Positions 1-9,465 of a stretch of DNA of 64,000 bases are shown here, piece by piece; the first letter of the stretch is position 1; each line of letters opens with the position of its first letter. The notes under the pieces were generated by a model. The model was not told where the DNA came from and did not search any database. It saw only the letters and a list, made by a program, of their open reading frames with translations. The stretch is taken from positions 1 to 64,000 of the forward strand of contig NZ_RSFE01000009.1 in assembly GCF_004025325.1 (NCBI RefSeq), read 5' to 3'. Source of the DNA: Pseudidiomarina gelatinasegens. GTDB taxonomy: Bacteria > Pseudomonadota > Gammaproteobacteria > Enterobacterales > Alteromonadaceae. The position numbers and the translations under genes were made by a program.

Positions 1-220
1 AATGGAGCACTTACTGGATCGAAAGAAAAGCGGTGATCGTCGAGTGATTCTCGCTCAATATTCGTATCCAATAAGCGCATACCCTGATGCATATCAAAGT
101 GTAGTTCTCAGGGTACGAATGACTATACTTCGCTCAAAGCTGACATTAATTCCAGCGCTAATTTTTCAAAAAAATGCAAATGCCTTTTCCCCAAGAAAAT
201 TTCGGCCAGGTACTAAAAAC

Positions 221-628
221 CTAAACCTTTACATCCATGAGGTGGAATGCCTTTAGAAAGCTCTTTTTGTTTTGCTCGAATATTTTATGGTCTGGATGAT
301 TTATTGAGCGTTTCTCTTCAAGAAATGCTGGTGCGACACACCCCCAGTTCGAATTCCTTGCGAAGTAGACGACACAATCGACATTACTTTCTTTCCATTG
401 GTTCGAGACGTCGTGTTTGAGATCAGAAGCGGCGACTGTTTTAACTTGAATTCGATAGTAGTTTGGTCCATCAGAAATCAATAAATCAGTTTGATGTCCG
501 TGATCTAAAATAGGTAAGAATACTTGCCATCCATCCTGCATTAGCCATGAAACCACCATGCTTTCAAATGAAGTATTTTTTAGAGCTTGATGCGTACCCT
601 TTTGCGTTTGAGTTAGGCGACGTGGCAT
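221..628 (-). CDS. PD-(D/E)XK endonuclease-like protein
   Basis: A 135-residue protein that looks like the small PD-(D/E)XK nucleases related to group I intron endonucleases (PDDEXK_5 type). Visible signature: an early Glu in SFES, then TDLL (Asp) and, after a short strand, RIQVKT, giving the D...QxK form of the catalytic core. The longer reading frame opens at 718, but ATG at 628 is preceded by AGAGGA at good distance, and the extra N-terminus overlaps the upstream stop, so 628 is chosen. It lies 22 bp after the NERD gene on the same strand, suggesting one transcript. Cellular target is unknown; a DNA-acting role in defence or mobility is inference from the fold. Weak match overall, so function is tentative. 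Confidence 0.65.
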   Translation of the reverse strand: MPRRLTQTQKGTHQALKNTSFESMVVSWLMQDGWQVFLPILDHGHQTDLLISDGPNYYRIQVKTVAASDLKHDVSNQWKESNVDCVVYFARNSNWGCVAPAFLEEKRSINHPDHKIFEQNKKSFLKAFHLMDVKV

Positions 629-650
629 TTCACTATCCTCTGTAAGCCTT

Positions 651-1469
651 TCAAGCGACCACACCTCGGCACTTAGGAAATGCCGAGCATCCCCAGAACT
701 GCCGCCCTTGATGTTCACCTCGTTTAACCAATCGCTTTACCATCTGTGCACCACATTTTGGGCACTGAACGCCCTCATCAGCGGAATTTGATTTATTGGT
801 CTTCTGCTCAATGATTTCTTTAACGTGCTGGCGATGCGCACGAGAAGTTTGAATTGAACGTGTTAGCGCATTTGATTCAATCTTATCTCTAATTACACGC
901 ACTTCCTCAGTGCTCAACACAGGCATTTTCTTGGCTTGAATAAAATTAATATAACGTGCACCAAAGAAAACATTGTCCGGCATTTGTGACTTAAATTGGC
1001 TATCACCGATAAATACAATCAGCGAGTAAATCTGTTCATCGGTTAGTTGCAGTATTTCTTTGAGTACTTGGGTATGTTTGTAGTTTTGATGCAACGGATT
1101 TTGAAAGTTATATTTATTGCGGTAAATAACCTGAGTCCATGTCTTTTGCTTCTCAGAACCGAAAATCCAACCGCGGAAGTACTTTGTCTCAACAACAAAT
1201 ACGCCATAAATCGAGACAATAATATGATCAATTTGTGTAGTGCCGTCATCAGTAGGTAACGTCACATCTTTTATGAGGTGGTATTGGTTTTTATCTAAAT
1301 GAATTTTCGCGGCAAGGTTCACTAAAAACTCACCGAGTTTTCCTTTGAACCACGACGTATTGAAGATTTTGATAACAACAAGCAGCAACGCCATAGCACC
1401 AAGATACTTAAACATATCGGTGTTTTGCTGAAACGCTGACAGCAGAATATCCATATTCATTTTCTCCAT
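651..1469 (-). CDS. NERD-domain nuclease-related protein with topoisomerase-type zinc finger
   Basis: A 272-residue protein. One membrane-like segment sits near residues 20-38 (YLGAMALLLVVIKIF). A nuclease-related domain (NERD) follows, about residues 45-160, with the typical core TQIDHIIVSIYGVFVVETKY (Asp, then ExK). The C-terminus, about 235-272, is a four-cysteine finger (CPKCG...GCSAFPKC) like the DNA-binding finger of topoisomerase I. NERD proteins are predicted DNA processors and often occur in variable regions. ATG at 1469 or 1454 could be the start; the first codons of the longer form supply a GGAG spaced for 1454. A strong terminator separates it from gcvP, and the PD-(D/E)XK gene follows 22 bp later. 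Function unproven. Confidence 0.75.
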   Translation of the reverse strand: MEKMNMDILLSAFQQNTDMFKYLGAMALLLVVIKIFNTSWFKGKLGEFLVNLAAKIHLDKNQYHLIKDVTLPTDDGTTQIDHIIVSIYGVFVVETKYFRGWIFGSEKQKTWTQVIYRNKYNFQNPLHQNYKHTQVLKEILQLTDEQIYSLIVFIGDSQFKSQMPDNVFFGARYINFIQAKKMPVLSTEEVRVIRDKIESNALTRSIQTSRAHRQHVKEIIEQKTNKSNSADEGVQCPKCGAQMVKRLVKRGEHQGRQFWGCSAFPKCRGVVA

Positions 1470-1526
1470 TTTCGTCTCGTGACTGGCTAATATATCGCCA
1501 TAGAACCGCTAAGCAGTCAAACATAA

Positions 1527-1556
1527 AAAAAGGCGAGCTAAAAAGCTCGCCTTTTT
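1527..1556. terminator. Intrinsic terminator downstream of gcvP
   Basis: A perfect 13-bp stem, AAAAAGGCGAGCT (1527-1539) against AGCTCGCCTTTTT (1544-1556), with an AAAA loop. On the minus strand it ends gcvP and gives a T tract. Being symmetric it can also stop plus-strand transcription, and it insulates the gcv operon from the nuclease pair. Confidence 0.9.
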
Positions 1557-1573
1557 CATCACATCAAAACCAA

Positions 1574-4459
1574 TCAACGATAACTATCAACCGCTGGGCA
1601 GCTACACATCAAATTTCGGTCGCCGTATACGTCATCAATACGGTTCACGCTTGGCCAGAACTTGTTGATTTTAACCGCAGCTACTGGGTATGCAGCCACT
1701 TCACGGCTGTATGGGCGTTCCCAGTTGGCGTCAACGATGTCTGCTAACGTGTGTGGTGCGTTGTGTAATGGGTTATTGTCTTGCGCCCAGTCACCTGCTT
1801 CAACACGTTTTGCTTCTTCGCGAATGCTAATCATGGCTTCAATGAAGCGGTCTAGCTCAGCTTTTGACTCTGACTCGGTTGGCTCAACCATTAAGGTGCC
1901 CGCTACTGGGAAGCTCATGGTTGGGCTGTGGAAGCCATAGTCTTGCAAGCGTTTTGCTACGTCCATTTCAGTTACGCCGCTGGCGTCTTTCAATGGGCGT
2001 AAGTCAATGATGCACTCGTGCGCAACGCGGTCGTTACGGCCTTTGTACAGAATTGGGTAATGCTTGCTTAAGTGCTTGGCAATGTAGTTGGCGTTCATGA
2101 TTGCCACTTCAGTTGCTTCGCGTAAGCCGCGGCTGCCCATCATGACAATGTACATCCACGAGATTGGCAGAATGCTTGCGCTGCCGAATGGTGCTGCAGA
2201 AACTGCGCCGTTGGCTTTGTCGGTACCTTCAATGGTAATCACGCTGTGATTCGGCAAAAACGGTGCTAAGTGTTGTTTAACACCAATTGGGCCCATACCT
2301 GGACCGCCGCCACCGTGTGGAATGCAGAAGGTTTTGTGCAAGTTCAAATGCGAAACGTCAGCACCAATATAGCCCGGCGATGTAACGCCTACTTGTGCGT
2401 TCATGTTGGCGCCGTCAAGGTACACTTGGCCACCGTGCGCGTGCACAATTTCACAAATGTCTTTAATGCCTTCTTCGTACACACCATGCGTTGATGGATA
2501 CGTAACCATGATGCACGACAAATTGTCGCCGGCTTCAGCGGCTTTCGCTTTCAGGTCGTTCAGGTCAACGTTGCCGTTCTTATCGCAATCTACCACCACC
2601 ACGTTCATGCTCATCATTTGTGCAGAAGCTGGGTTGGTGCCGTGTGCAGAGCTTGGAATCAAGCAGATGTTACGGTGCGCGTCGCCGCGGCTCTGGTGAT
2701 ACTTCTGAATCGCCAGCAAGCCAGCATATTCACCTTGAGCACCCGAGTTTGGCTGCATAGACATCACGTCGTAGCCAGTAATATCCACTAACCACGTTGA
2801 CAAGGTGCTCAGCAATTCTGCGTAGCCTTGTGCTTGGTCTGCTGGGCAGAACGGGTGCAACTGACCAAACTCAGGCCAGGTAACCGGAATCATTTCTGCA
2901 GTTGCGTTCAGCTTCATGGTGCATGAACCCAACGAGATCATGCTGTGGTTCAACGACAAGTCTTTGTTTTCAAGCTGCTTGATGTAACGCAGCATTTCAG
3001 TTTCTGAATGGTAGCTGTTGAACACTGGGTGTTCCAGAATTGCACTTTCGCGGCGCAATGCTGCTGGAATTGACTCAACGTCGCCTGAGGCAACGCGTGA
3101 ATCCAGTACGTCAACTTCTAAGCCGTGGTCATCACCGAATAGCACTGCAAACAATGCAGCGACGTCGTGACGGGTTTTGGCTTCATCAAGGCTTACGCCA
3201 AACTGGCCGTTGCCATCAACACGTAAGTTAATTTCTGCTTGGTCAGCGCGTGCTAACACGGCATCGGTATCGCCTTCCAGCTTGAAGGTTAGCGTGTCGA
3301 ACCAATGGTTATTAACCAGTTTCACGCCCTTTTCTTTCAAGCCCAGCGCCACAATGTCAGTTAAGCGATGAATGCGTGAAGCGATTGTTTTCAGGCCTTG
3401 CGGGCCATGGTATACCGCGTAAAACGAAGCCATATTGGCTAACAGAACCTGCGCGGTACAGATGTTTGAGTTGGCTTTTTCACGGCGAATGTGTTGCTCA
3501 CGCGTTTGCATGGCCATACGCAGTGCTTGGTTGTCGCGCGAGTCTTTTGACACACCAATGATACGGCCTGGCAACGAACGCTTGTACTTGTCGCGGGTTG
3601 CGAAGAATGCAGCGTGTGGGCCACCATAGCCCATAGGTACGCCGAAACGTTGGGCTGAACCCAGCACCATGTCTGCGCCCATTTCACCCGGTGACTTCAA
3701 CAGCACCAAGCTCATGATATCTGCAGCAACGGCAACCACGCCTTTGTTCGCTTGAATGTCGGCAATCAGTTTTTCAATGTTATGAATTTCACCGTTGCGA
3801 TCTGGATATTGCAGCAATGCACCAAATACGTCCTGACTGTCGGCGTCACGTGCTGGGCCAACTAAAACTTCAAAGCCAAACTGTTCGGCGCGGGTTTTAA
3901 CCACGTCAATTGTTTGCGGGTAAACGTTGTCCGCAACGTAATAGGTGTTTGATTTGCTCTTGCTTACGCGCTTGGACATTGCCATGGCTTCGGCAGCCGC
4001 GGTTGCTTCATCAAGCAACGAGGCGCTGGCCAATTCAAGGCCGGTTAGGTCCATGGTCATCTGTTGGAAGTTCAAAATAGCTTCTAAACGACCTTGCGCA
4101 ATCTCTGGCTGATAAGGCGTATAAGCGGTGTACCAACCTGGGTTTTCTAACACGTTACGCAGAATAACGTTGGGCACTAGGGTGTCGTAATACCCCATAC
4201 CAATAAATGACTTGTAGACTTTATTCTTGCCGGCGATGGCTTTCAATTTAGCCAGCGCATCGCGCTCGGTCATTGGTTCGCCAACTGACAAGAATGGGTC
4301 GCGGCGAATCGCGCCAGGAACGGTGTCTTGCGTGAGCTCTTCGAGTGAATGAACACCCAGCTCTGCTAACATTGCTGCCGTTTCATCAGCACTTGGGCCA
4401 ATGTGACGCGCAATAAATTCACCGTGATTTTCTAACTGCTTCAGCGTGGTCGTAGTCAT
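1574..4459 (-). CDS. gcvP: Glycine dehydrogenase (decarboxylating), P protein of glycine cleavage
   Basis: A 961-residue PLP enzyme that decarboxylates glycine and passes the aminomethyl group to the lipoyl arm of GcvH. Length matches the fused gammaproteobacterial form (N- and C-terminal halves in one chain). The N-terminus has FIARHIGPS; the C-terminal half has the cofactor region [18 protein letters not shown], where the Lys after LH is the expected Schiff-base residue, and the glycine-rich stretch that follows is intact. It is last in gcvT-gcvH-gcvP, about 94 bp after gcvH, with a terminator-like hairpin in that gap. ATG at 4459 is the natural start. No defect seen. Confidence 0.98.
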   Translation of the reverse strand: MTTTTLKQLENHGEFIARHIGPSADETAAMLAELGVHSLEELTQDTVPGAIRRDPFLSVGEPMTERDALAKLKAIAGKNKVYKSFIGMGYYDTLVPNVILRNVLENPGWYTAYTPYQPEIAQGRLEAILNFQQMTMDLTGLELASASLLDEATAAAEAMAMSKRVSKSKSNTYYVADNVYPQTIDVVKTRAEQFGFEVLVGPARDADSQDVFGALLQYPDRNGEIHNIEKLIADIQANKGVVAVAADIMSLVLLKSPGEMGADMVLGSAQRFGVPMGYGGPHAAFFATRDKYKRSLPGRIIGVSKDSRDNQALRMAMQTREQHIRREKANSNICTAQVLLANMASFYAVYHGPQGLKTIASRIHRLTDIVALGLKEKGVKLVNNHWFDTLTFKLEGDTDAVLARADQAEINLRVDGNGQFGVSLDEAKTRHDVAALFAVLFGDDHGLEVDVLDSRVASGDVESIPAALRRESAILEHPVFNSYHSETEMLRYIKQLENKDLSLNHSMISLGSCTMKLNATAEMIPVTWPEFGQLHPFCPADQAQGYAELLSTLSTWLVDITGYDVMSMQPNSGAQGEYAGLLAIQKYHQSRGDAHRNICLIPSSAHGTNPASAQMMSMNVVVVDCDKNGNVDLNDLKAKAAEAGDNLSCIMVTYPSTHGVYEEGIKDICEIVHAHGGQVYLDGANMNAQVGVTSPGYIGADVSHLNLHKTFCIPHGGGGPGMGPIGVKQHLAPFLPNHSVITIEGTDKANGAVSAAPFGSASILPISWMYIVMMGSRGLREATEVAIMNANYIAKHLSKHYPILYKGRNDRVAHECIIDLRPLKDASGVTEMDVAKRLQDYGFHSPTMSFPVAGTLMVEPTESESKAELDRFIEAMISIREEAKRVEAGDWAQDNNPLHNAPHTLADIVDANWERPYSREVAAYPVAAVKINKFWPSVNRIDDVYGDRNLMCSCPAVDSYR

Positions 4460-4510
4460 TTACTTCAGATCCCCTAGCTTTCGGGTTGATACAAGACATT
4501 TGAAACACAA

Positions 4511-4535
4511 AACCCCGGTGCAAATGACCGGGGCT
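4511..4535 (-). terminator. Hairpin between gcvH and gcvP, possible partial terminator
   Basis: On the minus strand CCCCGGT (4533-4527), a 7-nt loop and ACCGGGG (4519-4513) form a GC-rich stem, extended by AG on one side and a TTTTGTGTTTC tail. It lies after the gcvH stop and before the gcvP start, so it would lower read-through into gcvP. Termination strength is not known. Confidence 0.65.
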
Positions 4536-4553
4536 TAGCAACAAAACGAGCTG

Positions 4554-4943
4554 TTATTCTTCGTCGATAACTGCTTGATAACCTTCGGCATCAAGCAAGC
4601 TTTCAACTTCAGTTGGGTCTTCGGCTTTGATTTTGAACAACCAGCCGTCACCAAATGGGTCATTATTTACAGTTTCTGGTGCATCTTCTAAATCTTCGTT
4701 AATTTCAACAATTTCACCAGCAATTGGTGCATAAATGTCAGAAGCTGCTTTTACTGATTCTGCAACGGCAACATCATCACCGGCAGCAACATTGGCACCA
4801 ACATCTGGCAGCTCAACAAACACCATATCGCCTAACAAATCTTGCGCGTGCTCAGTGATGCCGACAGTAAAAATGCCGTCGCCGTCGTTACGCACCCATT
4901 CGTGCGTTGATGCGTACTTAAGTTCCTTTGGGATGTTGCTCAT
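4554..4943 (-). CDS. gcvH: Glycine cleavage system H protein
   Basis: A 129-residue lipoyl carrier that shuttles the aminomethyl intermediate between GcvP, GcvT and lipoamide dehydrogenase. The lipoylation site is visible as ESVKAASD with Lys65, in the expected beta-hairpin. The N-terminus YASTHEWVR and the acidic C-terminal half are typical, and length is standard. Middle gene of gcvTHP; a short gap of about 43 bp separates it from gcvT upstream. Confidence 0.97.
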   Translation of the reverse strand: MSNIPKELKYASTHEWVRNDGDGIFTVGITEHAQDLLGDMVFVELPDVGANVAAGDDVAVAESVKAASDIYAPIAGEIVEINEDLEDAPETVNNDPFGDGWLFKIKAEDPTEVESLLDAEGYQAVIDEE

Positions 4944-4986
4944 GTTCTGTTCCTCATTTTCTGTTCTTCAGAAAGGTAATAAATGC

Positions 4987-6069
4987 TTAGGCAAGTACTG
5001 ACTTACCGTTACGGACGAAGCTTGGTTTGACCACGCTTACTGTAACTAATTTTTTGCGAATTTCCACCTCAACGCTGTCACCGACTGTGGCCGGCACGCG
5101 GGCCATAGCAATCGAGAAGCCTAAGGTTGGTGAAAAGGTACCTGATGTGATCACGCCTTCTGCGCCATCAACCACTACTTTTTGACCGTGGCGTAGCACG
5201 CCTTTTTCTTTCATGACCAAGCCAACCAACTTATCGTGGCCCGCAGCTTTTTGCTGTTCAAGCACTGCACGCCCAATAAAATCGCGATCAGCCGGTTCAA
5301 AGGCAACGCTCCACCCCATATTTGATTCTAGTGGTGTAACGCTTTCGTCCATATCTTGACCGTACAAGTTCATGCCTGCTTCTAAACGCAGTGTATCACG
5401 GGCGCCGAGCCCACATGGTTGTACGCCAACATTTAACAGGTCGTCCCACAGCTTCTCAACTTTGTCGCCAGGCACAACAATTTCGTAGCCTTTTTCACCG
5501 GTGTAGCCGGTGGTCGCGATAAAGTAGTCACCTGCTTGTACAGACATAAACGGCTTCATGTCTGCCACTGGCGCAAATGCTTCGTCGCCCAGTACTAGCT
5601 TAAGTTTTTCTGCAGCTTTTGGCCCTTGCAACGCCACCATACCGAAACTTGGTTGTTCTGTGATGGTTACTTTGAAGCTTGCCGCAACGCTGTGAATCCA
5701 GTCCATGTCGCGCTCGCGGGTTGCGGAGTTCACAACCAGGCGATACGACTCGTCACTGAAGAAATAAACGATAAGGTCATCAATTACGCCGCCTTGTTCG
5801 TTCAGCATGCCGCTGTAAAGGGCTTTACCCGGAATGCTGAGTTTTGCAACGTCATTGGCTAACAGGTAGCGCAGGAAAGGTTTCGCATCAATACCGGCCA
5901 CATCAACAATTGTCATGTGCGACACATCGAATACGCCTGAGTCGTTGCGCACCGCATTGTGTTCTTCTATTTGCGAGCCGTAATTCAGCGGCATGTCCCA
6001 GCCGTGGAAGTCGACCATTTTCGCGCCAGCTTTCACATGCGCGTCATATAAAGGAGTGCGATTTGCCAT
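4987..6069 (-). CDS. gcvT: Aminomethyltransferase, T protein of glycine cleavage
   Basis: A 360-residue tetrahydrofolate-dependent aminomethyltransferase that releases ammonia and makes methylene-THF from the GcvH-bound intermediate. Family blocks include [13 protein letters not shown] near the start, GVFDVSHM, the [10 protein letters not shown] segment and [17 protein letters not shown]. First gene of gcvTHP and divergent from a LysR-type gene. No glycine-riboswitch-like leader was found in the roughly 200 bp upstream, so control is probably at the promoter. Confidence 0.98.
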   Translation of the reverse strand: MANRTPLYDAHVKAGAKMVDFHGWDMPLNYGSQIEEHNAVRNDSGVFDVSHMTIVDVAGIDAKPFLRYLLANDVAKLSIPGKALYSGMLNEQGGVIDDLIVYFFSDESYRLVVNSATRERDMDWIHSVAASFKVTITEQPSFGMVALQGPKAAEKLKLVLGDEAFAPVADMKPFMSVQAGDYFIATTGYTGEKGYEIVVPGDKVEKLWDDLLNVGVQPCGLGARDTLRLEAGMNLYGQDMDESVTPLESNMGWSVAFEPADRDFIGRAVLEQQKAAGHDKLVGLVMKEKGVLRHGQKVVVDGAEGVITSGTFSPTLGFSIAMARVPATVGDSVEVEIRKKLVTVSVVKPSFVRNGKSVLA

Positions 6070-6172
6070 GAGCTAGTTGTCCTTTTTTGGTGTCGATGCG
6101 CCGAAGTTTTCACAGTGCTTGCGCATTCAAAAAATTAGGGCGAATTATAGAACTCTAAGGCCCCCGCAACAA

Positions 6173-6223
6173 ATGAATATTACTTATACATTCATAAATA
6201 TTTTAAATATATTTGATATTCAT
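6173..6223. promoter_or_regulatory. AT-rich divergent control region with a LysR-type inverted repeat
   Basis: ATGAAT (6173-6178), 11 bp, ATTCAT (6190-6195) forms an inverted repeat of the T-N11-A kind bound by LysR regulators. A third ATTCAT lies at 6218-6223. The stretch is very AT-rich and sits between gcvT and the LysR gene. It could control either or both; inference only. Confidence 0.4.
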
Positions 6224-6265
6224 ATAAGATTCAGTAATGAAACCCATGAGAATAGGGGCTGCAGC

Positions 6266-7123
6266 ATGCAACATCTCCCGTTAGAAGCGCTACGTGCATT
6301 TATAAGTATTTATGAATTGCAGAGTTATACCGCTGCCGCCCAACAATTGAATCGTTCGCAACCGGCAATAAGCTTGCAATTGCAGCGCCTTGAAGACTTA
6401 CTTGGCGTGTCGTTATTAAGTCGCAGCGGTGGCCGTATTCATCTGACCCCTTCTGGCGCAGAGCTGCTTGATCAAGCGCGGCTGTTGCTCGGCCTGAATG
6501 ATCAAATCTTTGCGCGCTTTACCGAGCCCAGTGTGTCGGGGCAAGTGCGCTTAGGTATTCCAAGCGAGTTCGCCAGTAAACTGTTGCCGCAGGTGCTTGG
6601 TCAGTTTGCGCAGGCCTATCCGAATGTTTCGCTGTCGGTCACATCGGCGCTTAGCAAAGACTTACTCAAAGACGAACAAGCGCATTTTGACTTAGTTATT
6701 GCCTTAAAAGAGCCCGATAAGCGCGTTACCCGTCCCGGTTTGATTATCTTAAAACAAGAACCTTTAGTTTGGGTGGGCAGCCACAGCGAAATCGGTGGTA
6801 GCAGTGAAGCCCTGTCTTTGGTTGTGGCGCCCGAAGGCTGTATTTATCGGCGGCGCGCTTTAGCTGTGCTACGACAAGCCAATACGCCGGTTCGCATCAG
6901 TTACACCAACGCGGATTTCTCGGGCCTCACGGCCGCCATTGAAAGCGGTTTGGGGTTAACGGTGTTGGCGCAAAGTACGGTGCCGGACAACTTAGCGCGA
7001 TTGCAACGTAGCCACTACCATGCGCTGCCTGAACTTGGCGAGGTAAGCGTTGCGATGTGGCAAGCCGATGCCGACAATCAAGCCGCCACGCAGCTTGCCC
7101 AGTTTATTCAAGAACGCATCTAG
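6266..7123 (+). CDS. LysR-family transcriptional regulator (LrhA/HexA-like)
   Basis: A 285-residue regulator: N-terminal winged helix-turn-helix (about residues 5-65: LEALRAFISIYELQSYTAAA, then RSQPAISLQLQRLE) and a periplasmic-binding-protein-like effector domain. The frame is open from 6077, but ATG at 6266 has AGGGGC about 8 bp upstream and aligns with the family start, so it is chosen. The sequence is closer to the LrhA/HexA branch (LND after the linker helix) than to GcvA. It is divergent from gcvT and nearly abuts ubiI, which converges on it. A link to gcv control is possible but not shown. Confidence 0.9.
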   Translation: MQHLPLEALRAFISIYELQSYTAAAQQLNRSQPAISLQLQRLEDLLGVSLLSRSGGRIHLTPSGAELLDQARLLLGLNDQIFARFTEPSVSGQVRLGIPSEFASKLLPQVLGQFAQAYPNVSLSVTSALSKDLLKDEQAHFDLVIALKEPDKRVTRPGLIILKQEPLVWVGSHSEIGGSSEALSLVVAPEGCIYRRRALAVLRQANTPVRISYTNADFSGLTAAIESGLGLTVLAQSTVPDNLARLQRSHYHALPELGEVSVAMWQADADNQAATQLAQFIQERI

Positions 7124-7126
7124 CGG

Positions 7127-8287
7127 CTATTCGCCCAGCGCTGCTTTTACCAGCATACGTTTGATAGGCGCCGTGCTATTGGCCACTTTAAAGCCCACAC
7201 CGCGCACCAATTTAAGTAACGGATTGGCACTGCCGAAACCACGTTTGAAGGCTTCCATTGCGGTGATCATGGTAAGCGCGGCAGCTTTGCGCTTGCGCTC
7301 CCAGCCTCGCAAGCTGCGCTGGGACGGCGATTGCTCAAATACCGCGAGTAAATCAATAACATCACCAAAACCCAGGTTAGCCCCCTGCCCCGCTAACGGG
7401 TGAATGCTGTGCGCGGCGTCGCCGATAATCAGCAAGCGGTCTTGCAGCCACCGCTGCGCATATTGCATGCGCAATGGAAAGCCAACCCGCTGTGACGCTA
7501 ACTGCAGGGTGCCAAGGCACTGATCACTCGCGGCTTGCAACTGGTGTATAAATGTTTTGTCGTCATCGGCAAGCAACTGCTGTGCATAATCCGAGTCGGC
7601 CGACCATACCAATGACACATGGTGTGGATCATGCAACGGCAGCCAGGCCACCGGCCCTGTCGGCAAGAACACCTGCCGTGCTACGCCTTGATGCGGTTGC
7701 TCAGTTTCAATGACGGCGACAATGCCGGTTTGTTCGTAGTCCCAAAAGCTAATGGGTAACTTCGCACGTTCGCGAATGGCTGAACGCGCGCCGTCTGCGG
7801 CAATTAAATAGTCACCGTGCAATTGCTGGCCTGAACTTAAGGTTACGTGCGCATGTTCGGCATCAACCTGATGCGCGGTCACTTCTTCTTCGGCGTGCAT
7901 GACCACACCGCTTGCTTCAGCGGCATCCCATAATGCTTGCTCTAACACGCGGTTTTCAACAATCGCACCAAGGTCATCCGCATCAACTTCTGCCGCGGCA
8001 AAGCTAATCTCACCAAAACTGTCGTGGTCCCACACCTGCATGCCGGTGTACGGGCCCAAGCGTTCGCTCGGAAGCTTCTGCCACACGCCAAGGTTTTGCA
8101 GTAATGCCCGGCTATGATGCGCCAGTGCGCTTACGCGCAGCTCGGTTTGTTCGCTATAGGTCGGTCGGCCAGAGCGCTCAACCATGTGCACGCGGTGGCC
8201 TTGCTGGCGTAAGCCTAAAGCAGCGCTTAAACCAATCATGCCGCCACCAACAATAATGACTGTCAGGGCATTCGTTTGAGTTGTCAT
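7127..8287 (-). CDS. ubiI: FAD-dependent ubiquinone-biosynthesis hydroxylase, UbiI/VisC type
   Basis: A 386-residue flavoprotein monooxygenase of the UbiH/UbiI/UbiF family that hydroxylates the ubiquinone ring. Motifs: N-terminal VGGGMIGLSAA dinucleotide fold, AADGARSAIR in the middle, and the FAD motif GDAAHSIHPLAGQG near residue 290. Its start overlaps the ubiH stop by 4 bp (ATGA), so the two are translationally coupled, as in the E. coli pepP-ubiH-visC order. The exact ring position is assigned from synteny. It ends 3 bp from the convergent LysR gene. Confidence 0.92.
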   Translation of the reverse strand: MTTQTNALTVIIVGGGMIGLSAALGLRQQGHRVHMVERSGRPTYSEQTELRVSALAHHSRALLQNLGVWQKLPSERLGPYTGMQVWDHDSFGEISFAAAEVDADDLGAIVENRVLEQALWDAAEASGVVMHAEEEVTAHQVDAEHAHVTLSSGQQLHGDYLIAADGARSAIRERAKLPISFWDYEQTGIVAVIETEQPHQGVARQVFLPTGPVAWLPLHDPHHVSLVWSADSDYAQQLLADDDKTFIHQLQAASDQCLGTLQLASQRVGFPLRMQYAQRWLQDRLLIIGDAAHSIHPLAGQGANLGFGDVIDLLAVFEQSPSQRSLRGWERKRKAAALTMITAMEAFKRGFGSANPLLKLVRGVGFKVANSTAPIKRMLVKAALGE

Positions 8288-9465
8288 AGGTCACGGAACC
8301 CCATCGTTTGTCGCGCAAAAACATGGCGCAACGGCGGTAAGTTATCTAACCCAAATAAGGCTAAATTACGTCCCATAATCAATGGTGCATAGTGGTTGGA
8401 AAAGCCACGCACTAAACTGTCCGTTAACCCAATAATATGCTTGTAGTCGGCTTGGCGCGCTTGGTTGTAACCACTTAATATTGCGTAGCTGCCGGGGTCG
8501 GTGGCATTGATGAGTTTTGCACTCAACTCAATGGCGTCACGCACCCCTAAATTAAACCCTTGCCCGGCAATTGGATGCAAGGTGTGCGAGGCATTCCCAA
8601 TAATGACCGTACGATGGGCAATGCTGGTATCTGCCAAGTGCAATTGCAGGGGGTATTGCACCCTGTCGGTAACCGCTAAAAAGCGACCGGCACGGTAGCC
8701 AAAGGCCTGCTGACAAGCTGCCAGAAAGTCATCATCGGCACTTGTTAATGTGCGTTGAGACTCTTCAGGGCTTAAGCTCCAAACCAGTGAGGCTTGGTTA
8801 TTCGGTAAAGGCAATAACGCAATGGGGCCGGTTTCCGTGAAACGTTCGTAGGCCCAGCCTTGTAATGACTCAGATAAAGTCAGTGTGGCGATAATACCGG
8901 CTTGTTTATAGTCGGTGTGTTGCATGGTAATACCGGCATCGGTGCGTACTTGAGAACGCTGCCCGTCGGCACCAACCAGCAACAGCGCTGAGCTTGTGTG
9001 CTCGGTGTCATTCACCGTGTAGGTGATTTGAATGGCGGCAGGTTGGCGTTCCGCACGCACAAACCACGCACCGCCAACCCAATCAATATTGTCCTGCACC
9101 TGACACGCCTCATACAACGCCTTGTTCAGCGTTGCTGCGGCAATCACTTGCCCCATTGCTGGCACACCATGCTGGTGCGCGTGCAGTCGTGTCATCCCTA
9201 AATGGCCGCGATCGCTCACATGAATGTGTTCAATCGGGCTCGCCTTGTCCGCGATAGCTTGCCAAATACCTTGGCGCTGCAATAGCGATACGGTGGCGGC
9301 TGCCAGCGCAATGGTGCGCTTGTCTTGGGCGGGGCCTTGTTGTTGCGGTTCAAGCACGCGAATACGCCAATCGGGCCGGCCACGTGCCAGCAGCAATGCG
9401 GTCAAAGCGCCAACCAGACCGCCGCCAGCGATGATTACTGGCTGCTGTGCTACTGAGCCATCCAT
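8284..9465 (-). CDS. ubiH: 2-octaprenyl-6-methoxyphenol hydroxylase
   Basis: A 393-residue FAD monooxygenase of ubiquinone synthesis. It has AGGGLVGALTALLLARG at the N-terminus, VGADGQRSQVR, and GNASHTLHPIAGQGFNLG, where Asn replaces the usual Asp; E. coli UbiH has the same change. The gene start overlaps the pepP 3' end by 16 bp and its end overlaps ubiI by 4 bp, indicating a tight operon. Confidence 0.95.
   Translation of the reverse strand: MDGSVAQQPVIIAGGGLVGALTALLLARGRPDWRIRVLEPQQQGPAQDKRTIALAAATVSLLQRQGIWQAIADKASPIEHIHVSDRGHLGMTRLHAHQHGVPAMGQVIAAATLNKALYEACQVQDNIDWVGGAWFVRAERQPAAIQITYTVNDTEHTSSALLLVGADGQRSQVRTDAGITMQHTDYKQAGIIATLTLSESLQGWAYERFTETGPIALLPLPNNQASLVWSLSPEESQRTLTSADDDFLAACQQAFGYRAGRFLAVTDRVQYPLQLHLADTSIAHRTVIIGNASHTLHPIAGQGFNLGVRDAIELSAKLINATDPGSYAILSGYNQARQADYKHIIGLTDSLVRGFSNHYAPLIMGRNLALFGLDNLPPLRHVFARQTMGFRDL

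Noticed and set aside
2-256. Plus-strand 84-residue open frame at the left edge
   Set aside because: No ribosome-binding site, no recognisable family, composition unlike protein, and it overlaps the 3' end of the supported minus-strand gene.
6070-6265. Possible glycine riboswitch before gcvT
   Set aside because: Neither aptamer core nor a following expression hairpin was found; the region is AT-rich and looks like a divergent promoter.
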